Shown here: in pieces, positions 9,162-16,245 of the stretch | Position numbering within the stretch: the stretch's first letter is position 1 | Layout: each line of letters opens with the position of its first letter | From: Azospirillum ramasamyi | Lineage (GTDB): Bacteria > Pseudomonadota > Alphaproteobacteria > Azospirillales > Azospirillaceae | Reading direction: 5' to 3' | DNA length: 64,000 nt | Assembly: GCF_003233655.1 (NCBI RefSeq) | Contig: NZ_CP029831.1 | Coordinates: forward strand, 1 to 64,000 | Program-made: the position numbers and the translations under genes | Notes under the pieces: model-generated | Database searches by the model: none | What the model was told of the DNA's origin: nothing | The model's input: only the letters and a program-made list of their open reading frames with translations

Positions 9162-10160
9162 ATGGCCCGGACCAACGATTTCGCGCTCACCTACGCCACG
9201 GCGCATGAGGAGGCCGGGATGACCCGGATCAACCTCGCGCCGATCCTGCACCGCATCGCCGAAGATCCGAACTATCTCCTCAGCGAAGAACTGCTGACGC
9301 TGGCCGGCCACTGCCCAGCCCATGCCGACACCCGCAAGGAGGATTTCGAGAAGGTCGCCATCAACACCCTGCTGGGCTTCCTCTATGTCGATCTGCGGGA
9401 TCACATCATCGCCCGCATGCCGCTGAACGATGCCGGCCATCTGGTGCTGTCGACCCCGCCGGACTCGCCGCACGGGCTGGATTTCGCCGATCCCGCCGGC
9501 ATCGATGCGGCCGATCCCGACCGTATGGTCGGCTTCCTGCGCGATTCCGTCTGCCACCTGCTGGACGCCATCATCAAGGACTGGGCGATCAAGGTGATGG
9601 TGGAGGAGGACCGCTGCCGGACGGGGGGAACCATCACCGATCTGGCCGCCGCCGGCTATGTGCTGGGGCGTGAATTGCAGAAATCGGTCCTGCACGGACC
9701 GTCCGGCTACGACATGCTGTCGATCACCAAGACCGGCAGTCACACCGCCCTGCATGTCTGTTGGAATTTGGTGGAGGCTGCGCCGCTGCTGCGTCCGGGG
9801 CTGGAGGCCGACGCCTATGACGATCTGGCCCGCCGCAGCCTGAAGCAGGTGCTGCCGCTCGCCATGGGCAGCCTGGGCATGCTGTGCCAGTTCATGGCGG
9901 CGGGAAGGATCGAGGCCGACGACCATCAGGCCATCCACCCGCTGCGCTCCGACCAGTCGGCCTTCCTCTATGATCCGGACAAGGATCTGATCGTCCTGAA
10001 CACCGACCTGATCGAGCCGACGGCGATGGTGGGGGAGCGCCATTACACCGGCTGCCCGGCCTTCTACGCCAACGGCCTGATCAATCTTTACATGGAAATC
10101 GTGCTGACCCTGGCCGCGCAATACGGCATGTATGTGCGGCTTCAGGGGAAGTCGGCGTGA
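9162..10160 (+). CDS. Hypothetical protein, second of a tandem paralogue pair
   Basis: 332-aa paralogue of the preceding protein, starting 5 nt after its stop with GGAGGG upstream, so the two form an operon. Shared conserved blocks are SPHGLDFAD, DMLSITKTGSHTALHVCW, RRSLKQVLPLAMGSLGML and HYTGCPAFYANGLINLY. No signal peptide or transmembrane helix is evident. Side-by-side paralogues of similar size suggest a duplication that produced subunits of a heteromer or two specialised copies. No known domain was recognised; the function is unknown. Confidence 0.75.
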   Translation: MARTNDFALTYATAHEEAGMTRINLAPILHRIAEDPNYLLSEELLTLAGHCPAHADTRKEDFEKVAINTLLGFLYVDLRDHIIARMPLNDAGHLVLSTPPDSPHGLDFADPAGIDAADPDRMVGFLRDSVCHLLDAIIKDWAIKVMVEEDRCRTGGTITDLAAAGYVLGRELQKSVLHGPSGYDMLSITKTGSHTALHVCWNLVEAAPLLRPGLEADAYDDLARRSLKQVLPLAMGSLGMLCQFMAAGRIEADDHQAIHPLRSDQSAFLYDPDKDLIVLNTDLIEPTAMVGERHYTGCPAFYANGLINLYMEIVLTLAAQYGMYVRLQGKSA

Positions 10161-10237
10161 TGTCGGCGTGACAGTGGTTCTTGACGGAACGGCGACCATG
10201 CCTATGTTGGCGTTCCGTCAGAGTCGAAAGGTCTAAG

Positions 10238-10960
10238 TTGGCGAAGAAAAGCTATCTGCGGACGGTCACCACCACCGCGCTGGCCGACGCGATCAAGCGC
10301 AGCCGCAGCCGCATGGCGACGCCGTGGCAGCGTACGCTCGGCCATCTGGAAAGCGTGTTCATTGATCACGCCTGCTTCCGGCTGATCTATTCGAACACCT
10401 ACCGCATCTCGCCCAACATGTACCGGGCAAGCCAGCCCTCGCCTTCGCACATCGCCGCGGCGGCGCGCAATGGGATCAAGTCGATCCTGAACCTGCGCGG
10501 CTCGCGCGACTGCGCCTCCTACATCCTGGAGGCGGAGGCCTGCCGCGCCCATGGCCTGGAACTGGTCGACTTCCCGGTGAACTCCCGCGACATGCCCAAG
10601 AAGGAAACCCTTCTGAAGGCGCGCGAGCTTTTCAAGACCATGAGCTATCCGGCGCTGATGCACTGCAAGTCGGGGGCCGACCGCGCCGGCTTCATGGCGA
10701 CGCTGTACCTGTTCGCCCATGAAGGCAAGCCGCTCGACGAAGCGATGAAGCAGCTGTCCTGGCGGTACGGCCATTTCAAGCAGGCCAAGACCGGCATTCT
10801 TGACTATTTCTTCGAGCTGTACGCCGCCTACAACCAGAAGCGTCCGATCGAGTTCTGGGATTGGGTCGAGCGCGTCTATGACCCGGTCGAAGCCAAGGCG
10901 AGCTTCCGCTCGCGCGAATGGGCCGACGCCGTGGTCGACCGGGTGCTGGGCCGCGAATAG
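10238..10960 (+). CDS. Tyrosine/dual-specificity phosphatase family protein
   Basis: 240-aa cytoplasmic protein with the Cys-phosphatase signature HCKSGADRAG (His142, Cys143, Arg149), preceded by the family segments MYRASQPSPSHI and IKSILNLRGS, which hold the likely general-acid region further on (FPVNSRDMP). It probably dephosphorylates phosphotyrosine or another phospho-ligand. No ATG lies in a good position: TTG 10238 with GAAAGG upstream is preferred over the longer TTG start at 10181 or the internal ATG at 10313. The C-terminal ~60 residues (YNQKRPIEFWDWVERVYDP) extend past the core domain. Confidence 0.75.
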   Translation: MAKKSYLRTVTTTALADAIKRSRSRMATPWQRTLGHLESVFIDHACFRLIYSNTYRISPNMYRASQPSPSHIAAAARNGIKSILNLRGSRDCASYILEAEACRAHGLELVDFPVNSRDMPKKETLLKARELFKTMSYPALMHCKSGADRAGFMATLYLFAHEGKPLDEAMKQLSWRYGHFKQAKTGILDYFFELYAAYNQKRPIEFWDWVERVYDPVEAKASFRSREWADAVVDRVLGRE

Positions 10961-10975
10961 GGCGGCCCGCTCCGC

Positions 10976-11632
10976 TTACCTGGCGACGTACCAGTCGGCG
11001 CGGTGATTGAAGGCGACGAAAGCGTTCAGCACCGCCGCCCCCAGGATCGAGGCGAGCAGCGCCGGCCATTCCAGAACGAAGGCGGCGGCGGAGAAGACCC
11101 CGAGATCGAACAGCGCCTGAAGCCAGCCGGCGCGGAACCCGGTCTTCTCCTGCAGATAAAAGGCGAGGATGCCGATACCGCCACCGCTGGCGCCGTGGCG
11201 GAACAGCCCGATCACCCCGATCCCGACGCAGAAGCCCGCCAGCACCGCCGCGACATAGGGGTTGATGGCGCTGAAGCTCATCATCGACGGCAGCAGGCTG
11301 GAGAGGACGGAGATGCCGGTGACGGCGATCAGCGACTTGACCGTGAAGCCGACGCCGATGCGGGCCAGCGCAAGGAGGTAGAAGGGCAGGTTGACGAGGA
11401 AGAACAGAATTCCGAAGTCGATGCCGGTCGCATAGGAGATCACGAAGCTCAACCCTGCCGCCTGTCCGGTGACCAGCCCGGCGGCATGGAGGATGGCGAT
11501 CCCGAACGACGTCATCACGACGCCGAACAGTTGTCCTTGCAAATTGTCAAAGACACTGTGCGCAGCCTTTGGCCGCTCGTAAATGATCGATGTGGGGGAT
11601 GACGAAATGGTCGGGGCGGAATTGTTCGTCAT
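10976..11632 (-). CDS. YitT family membrane protein
   Basis: 218-aa integral membrane protein of the YitT (DUF161) family with about five to six hydrophobic segments (LFGVVMTSFGIAIL, GILFFLVNLPFYLLAL, and the glycine-rich GIGVIGLFRHGASGGGIGIL). The last, followed by AFYLQEKTGFRAG, is the family hallmark. The transported substrate is unknown for this clade. The ATG at 11632 has GAAGGG 8 nt upstream and is preferred to a GTG at 11641. A second copy lies at 38451-39080. A perfect operator-like inverted repeat sits about 50 bp upstream. Confidence 0.8.
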   Translation of the reverse strand: MTNNSAPTISSSPTSIIYERPKAAHSVFDNLQGQLFGVVMTSFGIAILHAAGLVTGQAAGLSFVISYATGIDFGILFFLVNLPFYLLALARIGVGFTVKSLIAVTGISVLSSLLPSMMSFSAINPYVAAVLAGFCVGIGVIGLFRHGASGGGIGILAFYLQEKTGFRAGWLQALFDLGVFSAAAFVLEWPALLASILGAAVLNAFVAFNHRADWYVAR

Positions 11633-11646
11633 GCCAATCACCCTTC

Positions 11647-11676
11647 GGCGTCGCCTGTGTGTTTACACGCGACGCC
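11647..11676. repeat. Hairpin upstream of the YitT gene
   Basis: GGCGTCGC at 11647-11654 pairs with GCGACGCC at 11669-11676, with inner GTGT/ACAC extending the stem. It lies in the presumed 5' leader of the minus-strand YitT gene, 14 nt from its start codon, and includes no poly-T tract, so a leader structure or protein site is more likely than a terminator. Confidence 0.35.
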
Positions 11677-11680
11677 CAAT

Positions 11681-11703
11681 ATAGGTCATTTCTGCTGACC
11701 TAT
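11681..11703. promoter_or_regulatory. Operator-like perfect inverted repeat
   Basis: ATAGGTCA at 11681-11688 and TGACCTAT at 11696-11703 are perfect inverted arms separated by 7 nt. The geometry fits a dimeric helix-turn-helix regulator. It lies between the YitT gene and the convergent-facing dehydratase gene, 49 nt upstream of the YitT start. The cognate regulator is not evident in the window. Confidence 0.45.
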
Positions 11704-11797
11704 CCATACTTCACTTCGGTGACGGGGGAGCTATGCGATTTGCGCGGGATGGTGCGAAAGCGGTCCTTTGGTTCTTTTGCAGGAGAGCGGGGGGTAA

Positions 11798-12778
11798 TCA
11801 CGCCGCCAATGTCCGTGCCAGCGTGTCGCCATCGACGTTCCGGCCACTCAACACCGCCACCGTCCGTCCGGTTCGCCCCAGCCGGCCGCTCAGCACCGCG
11901 GCGACACCGGCGGCGCCCGCCCCCTCGGCCACCACGCCGAAGGAGCCGTGCAGGGCGCGCATCGCGGCGGCGATCTCCGCCTCCTCCACCTCGACCACAC
12001 GGTCGACCAGCGTGTCGACGATGGCCTGGGGCAGCTTGCCCAGAGCATGGACGTTGATACCGTCGGCCAGCGTCGGGCCGCCGCGCCGGGCCAGCCTCAC
12101 GCCGATGACCCGCACGCGCGGACGCTGTGCCTTCACCGCGGCGGCGACACCGGCAAGCAGCCCGCCGCCGCCGACCGGAACCACCACCGTATCCACATCC
12201 GGGCGGTCGGCGAGGATCTCCAGCCCGACGGTGCCCTGGCCGGCGATCACGTCGGGATCGTCATAGGGGTGGAGGAAGGTCAGCCGCCGCTCCGTCGCCA
12301 GTTCCAGCGCCTTGCCCTTGGCCTCGCCCACCGTGGCGCCGTGCAGCACCACCTCGGCCCCGAGGGCGGCGGTCCGCTCCACCTTGCAGCGGGGCGCCGT
12401 CTCCGGCATCACGATGGTGGCCTTCACCCCCAGCCGGGCGGCGTGCAGAGCCACGCCCTGGGCGTGGTTGCCGGCCGACATCGCCACGACCCCGCCGGCC
12501 CGCTCCGGCGCGGTCAGCCGCAGCAGGCGGTTCAGCGCGCCGCGCTCCTTGAAGGCGCCGGTGGCCTGGAAGACCTCCGCCTTCAGCCACAGGTCACGGC
12601 CCAGGGCCGACGCATGGAGCAGGGGCGTGCGGACGATCTGGCCGGACAGCCGCCGGGCTGCGTCGGTCACCGCCGACAGCGGCAGCCAGGCAGGCAGACG
12701 GTCTTCATCGAAGGCGGGGGTGTGGACGGGCGTGCAGACGGACAGGGTGCGCGCGGCATCGGCATGCGCGGTGAGCAT
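11798..12778 (-). CDS. Threonine/serine dehydratase (PLP fold type II)
   Basis: 326-aa PLP enzyme of the catabolic threonine ammonia-lyase/serine racemase group, without the C-terminal ACT regulatory domain of biosynthetic IlvA. The PLP lysine is in TGAFKERGALNRL, the Asn loop in SAGNHAQGVA, and the phosphate-binding glycine loop in GGGGLLAG. It deaminates threonine or serine to 2-oxo acids; racemase or hydroxyaspartate activity is also known in this group. ATG 12778 with GAGGA 8 nt upstream is preferred over the longer ORF start at 12892. It appears monocistronic, with a hairpin in its leader. Confidence 0.8.
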   Translation of the reverse strand: MLTAHADAARTLSVCTPVHTPAFDEDRLPAWLPLSAVTDAARRLSGQIVRTPLLHASALGRDLWLKAEVFQATGAFKERGALNRLLRLTAPERAGGVVAMSAGNHAQGVALHAARLGVKATIVMPETAPRCKVERTAALGAEVVLHGATVGEAKGKALELATERRLTFLHPYDDPDVIAGQGTVGLEILADRPDVDTVVVPVGGGGLLAGVAAAVKAQRPRVRVIGVRLARRGGPTLADGINVHALGKLPQAIVDTLVDRVVEVEEAEIAAAMRALHGSFGVVAEGAGAAGVAAVLSGRLGRTGRTVAVLSGRNVDGDTLARTLAA

Positions 12779-12821
12779 CGCGAAATTCCTCGACGAACGA
12801 ATTTTGGGTAGGACGGGCTTG

Positions 12822-12847
12822 ACCCGGACCGCCTCAGCGGACCGGGT
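12822..12847. promoter_or_regulatory. Leader hairpin upstream of the dehydratase gene
   Basis: ACCCGGACCGC at 12822-12832 pairs with GCGGACCGGGT at about 12837-12847, leaving one A-A mismatch and a CTCA loop. It lies 44-69 nt upstream of the minus-strand start codon, within a 383-nt gene-free stretch (12779-13161) in which no other feature was found. It could act as an attenuator or operator; this is inference. Confidence 0.3.
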
Positions 12848-13161
12848 GAATAATTCGCGCCGAGCCACACATTCGCTCGCCGAGACGGACACCGGACTGC
12901 GGTGCCGCGACAGCGGTCAGACGGAAGGACTTGTCATGATCCGGATTGAGGGTTCCGGGAACCACAGGGTGCAGCGACACGCCACACACTCCACACGACC
13001 AGTGAACACGAATACGGCAACTCTCCGACGCTCTCAGAGCGCCGGGGCGGTAATTCGCATTCGCATGGTGGCGGTGGTATCCATAGAATCTGAATACCTG
13101 CTGCCGCGGCGCCGGTCAAGGCGTGATCGAGCAAAATGTCGCAGGATCGCTCCGAAGGGCG

Positions 13162-14625
13162 TCAGGTAAGCTCGACCCGGTTGCGTCCCAGTGCCTTGGC
13201 CCGGTAAAGCGCGTGATCGGCGCGGCCGAGAACGCATTCCACAGTATCCGCCAGCGGACGGACTTCCGTCAGGCCGAAACTGCCGGTCAATTGGAAGCGC
13301 TGGCCGTCCGGCAGGGGGATCGACAGCGCCGCCAGACCACTGCGCAACCGTTCGGCGATCACCGCAGCATCGTTCCGGCCGGTATCCATCAGCAGGATCG
13401 CGAACTCCTCGCCACCGATGCGGCCGATCTGATCGGTTGGGCGCAGATGGCGGCGGATCTCCTCCACCACGCTGCGGATGGCGGCATCGCCGGCGGCATG
13501 GCCCAGCCCGTCGTTGATCCGCTTGAAGTGGTCGATGTCGAGCATGATGAGGCAGGCCGGCCCCACAACGGATTTGGGGTCGGCGCCGCCTTGCCGGTTC
13601 AGCCGCCGCTCCAGCAGGTCCAGGATATGCCGGCGGTTGTGGGCGCCGGACAACGGATCGGTGGTGGCCAGACGGTGCAGCTCATGCTCCATGAGCCGGC
13701 GTTCGGTGATGTCGGTGGCGATGCCGATCAGGCCGGCGGGCGCACCGTCCGCCCCGGTCAGCGGGCGCTTCACCACCAGCAGTTCGCGCGGCGCTCCATC
13801 CGGTCCCACCACGCTGGTCTCGAAGGAGAAGGTCTCGCCGCCGGTGCCCTTGCGCCCATATCCGCCGATGGTCCATTCGATCCCGCCGGCGGCATCCGGG
13901 AACAGCTCGCGGAAAGCCCGGTTGCACAGGGTGCAGCTGCCGGCGGCGTCCCGGTACCAGACCGGGCTCGGCATCATCTCCACCAGATTCTCGATGAAGC
14001 GGCGCTGCTGGTCGGCCAGCGCGCTCTGCCGTTCCAGCTCCGCCGTGCGTTCGGCGACCCGGCGTTCCAGCGAGTGGTTCAGGGTTTCGATGGTGACGAG
14101 ATCGCGCCAGCCGCGCACCGCGCCGATCAGGCTGGTGAACAGCTTCTGCGCGGTCAGCTCGGCCTTGCTCTTGTAGTCGTTGATGTCGTAGGCGACGATC
14201 ACCTCGCGCTCCGGCGCCTGTCCGGGCTGGCCGGTGCGCAGGATGATGCGGATGTGGCGGTTGCCCAGGTCACGGCGGATGTGATGGACCAGCCGCAGCC
14301 CGGCGTCATGGGTCTCCATCACCACGTCCAGCAGAACCACCGGCAGATCCGTCCGCTGGGCCAGGATCGCCCGTGCCTCGGCCGCGGAAAAGGCGCTGAC
14401 GATGGCGAAACGGCGGTCTTCGAACTCGAAGTCGTTGAGCAGGATGCGCGTCATTGCGTGAACCTGCTCGTCGTCGTCGACCACCAGGACCGGCCAGGGA
14501 TCCAGGCTTGCCGCCCGCTGTTCCGGCGGCGTCTCCGCCTGTTCGTTGCCGAACATCAGCTCGTCGGAAGACATTGTCTCGGGCGAAGGGTGTCCAGGAG
14601 AGGTTTGCATATCCCTGCCGCTCAC
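13162..14625 (-). CDS. Response regulator with PAS and GGDEF domains (diguanylate cyclase)
   Basis: 487-aa cytoplasmic protein. REC domain ~45-170: acidic pair in VLVVDDDEQ, phospho-acceptor Asp100 in VVLLDVVME, conserved Lys in DYKSKAE. A short coiled coil (~180-210) leads to a PAS domain ~210-310, then GGDEF ~320-487 with active site GGEEF (404-408) and an intact inhibitory I-site RPTD (395-398) five residues before it. It should make cyclic di-GMP when phosphorylated. The GTG start overlaps the TGA of the binding-protein gene (GTGA), so translation is coupled; the internal ATG at 14610 is an alternative. The linked histidine kinase has no receiver domain, which makes this its likely partner. 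Confidence 0.88.
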   Translation of the reverse strand: MSGRDMQTSPGHPSPETMSSDELMFGNEQAETPPEQRAASLDPWPVLVVDDDEQVHAMTRILLNDFEFEDRRFAIVSAFSAAEARAILAQRTDLPVVLLDVVMETHDAGLRLVHHIRRDLGNRHIRIILRTGQPGQAPEREVIVAYDINDYKSKAELTAQKLFTSLIGAVRGWRDLVTIETLNHSLERRVAERTAELERQSALADQQRRFIENLVEMMPSPVWYRDAAGSCTLCNRAFRELFPDAAGGIEWTIGGYGRKGTGGETFSFETSVVGPDGAPRELLVVKRPLTGADGAPAGLIGIATDITERRLMEHELHRLATTDPLSGAHNRRHILDLLERRLNRQGGADPKSVVGPACLIMLDIDHFKRINDGLGHAAGDAAIRSVVEEIRRHLRPTDQIGRIGGEEFAILLMDTGRNDAAVIAERLRSGLAALSIPLPDGQRFQLTGSFGLTEVRPLADTVECVLGRADHALYRAKALGRNRVELT

Positions 14626-16244
14626 GGGGCCTCTATATCGACGCCTGAGAAATCCTGTTTGAATATGTTGTTCGTATAATTCTTAACCTCTTTGCGGTGA
14701 GCGACGACAATGTAAGTGTTGGCTATCGGGAACCACGGCATCTCTCGGTTGAATATTCTCTGCGCCTTCCGGTAATACACGGCGCGCTTCTCAATATCGC
14801 TGTCGGCCTTCGCCTTGGTGATCTGCTCTTCGAAATCTGGATTGCACCACCTTGCGACATTGGAGCCGCCCGGATGCACCCCGGTGCAGCTCAGCAGGAA
14901 ATACAGGAAGTTGTCGGGATCGCCGTTGTCGCCGGTCCAGCCATAAATCACCATGTCCTGCTCGCCCTGCGTCACCCGGCTGCGGTAACTGCCCCAGTTC
15001 TCCGTCTTCAGCGTGACCTTGATTCCGATGCGCTCCAGGTTCTCCCGGATCATTTCGGCGGCGCGCTTGCCGTTGGGCATGTAGGGGCGCGTGACCGGCG
15101 GATACCAGAGATCGAGGGTGAAGCCCTCCGGATACCCGGCTTCGATCAACAGGCTGCGCGCGGTCGCCGGGTCGAAGGGGTGGTCTTCGATGCTGTCGTC
15201 GTAAGACCACATGCTGGGCGGGATCGGGTTCTTTGCCGGCCGCCCTCCGTTCTGATAGACGGCATCCACCAATGTGCGCTTGTCGATCGCCAGTGTCACG
15301 GCACGCCGCACCCGCACATCGTCGAGCGGCGGCTTCCGGGTGTTGAGCGCCATATAGGCGACATTCTTCCCGTCCTGCTGCTCGATGACCAGATTGGGAT
15401 CCTTCTCGATCTTTCCCAGTTCCGCCGGATTCGGGAAGATCATCACATGGCATTCGCCGGAGCGCAGCTTGTTCAGGCGCACGGCGATGTTCGGGGTGAT
15501 CGAGTAGATCAGGTTGTCCAGGGGCTGGCGCCCCTGCCAATAGCCGTCGAACGCCCTGTAGCGGATCGCGAGATCGGGCTGGTACGACACGAGACTGAAC
15601 GGTCCGGTGCCGATGGGTTCCTCGTCGAACAGTTCCGGCCGCTTCGCCTTCATCAGGCTGTCGGCATATTCCGCCGACTGGATCGACAGGAACGGCATGG
15701 CGAGATCGGCCAGGAACGGGGCTTCCGGCCGGTTCAGCGTGATGCGCACCGTATGGTCGTCCTGCTTCTCCACCGACTTCAACAGGGTGGGCAGCCCCAT
15801 GCCGCGGAAGTAGTCGTAAGTTGCCGGGCCGACATCGTGGTAGGGATGATCGCTCTTCCATTGCCGCTCGATCGAGAACAGCACGTCGTCGGCATTGAGC
15901 GTCCGGCCGGGCGTGAAATGCCCATTGGAATGAAACCGCACGTTCCGGCGCAAACGAAACTCGTAAACCAGGCCGTCGTCGGAAACCGTATAGGATTCGG
16001 CAAGGGCCGGAGCGATAAGCTGCGTGTCGCGGCCGAATTCCACCAGATTGTTGAACAGCGGGCTGGCCGCATTCACGCTGGTGCCGGAGGTGGACACCTG
16101 CGCGTTGAAGCTCTGCGGATTGCCTTCCGTGCAGTAGACGAGCGACTTGTCGGCCTGTGCAGCGCCGGACGTTCCCGCAATCACGACGAGAGCAGACAGC
16201 CCCTTCGCGAGCCTTTTGGTGAATCCCTGCGTCGGCAAAGGCAT
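14622..16244 (-). CDS. DppA-like periplasmic substrate-binding protein
   Basis: 540-aa SBP family 5 protein with a signal peptide (cleavage near GAAQA-DKS). It is colinear with E. coli DppA: LVYCTEGNPQSFN, LNADDVLFSIERQ, EAPFLADLAMPF, GTGPFSLVSYQPD, GYWQGRQP, RSGECHVMIFPNPA and GWTGDNGDPDNF all have counterparts. It would bind dipeptides, haem or similar ligands. It starts 1 nt after the kinase stop and overlaps the cyclase gene. There is no permease or ATPase gene nearby, so a sensory role, presenting ligand to the kinase, is more likely than uptake; this is inference from context. Confidence 0.87.
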   Translation of the reverse strand: MPLPTQGFTKRLAKGLSALVVIAGTSGAAQADKSLVYCTEGNPQSFNAQVSTSGTSVNAASPLFNNLVEFGRDTQLIAPALAESYTVSDDGLVYEFRLRRNVRFHSNGHFTPGRTLNADDVLFSIERQWKSDHPYHDVGPATYDYFRGMGLPTLLKSVEKQDDHTVRITLNRPEAPFLADLAMPFLSIQSAEYADSLMKAKRPELFDEEPIGTGPFSLVSYQPDLAIRYRAFDGYWQGRQPLDNLIYSITPNIAVRLNKLRSGECHVMIFPNPAELGKIEKDPNLVIEQQDGKNVAYMALNTRKPPLDDVRVRRAVTLAIDKRTLVDAVYQNGGRPAKNPIPPSMWSYDDSIEDHPFDPATARSLLIEAGYPEGFTLDLWYPPVTRPYMPNGKRAAEMIRENLERIGIKVTLKTENWGSYRSRVTQGEQDMVIYGWTGDNGDPDNFLYFLLSCTGVHPGGSNVARWCNPDFEEQITKAKADSDIEKRAVYYRKAQRIFNREMPWFPIANTYIVVAHRKEVKNYTNNIFKQDFSGVDIEAP

Positions 16245-16245
16245 T

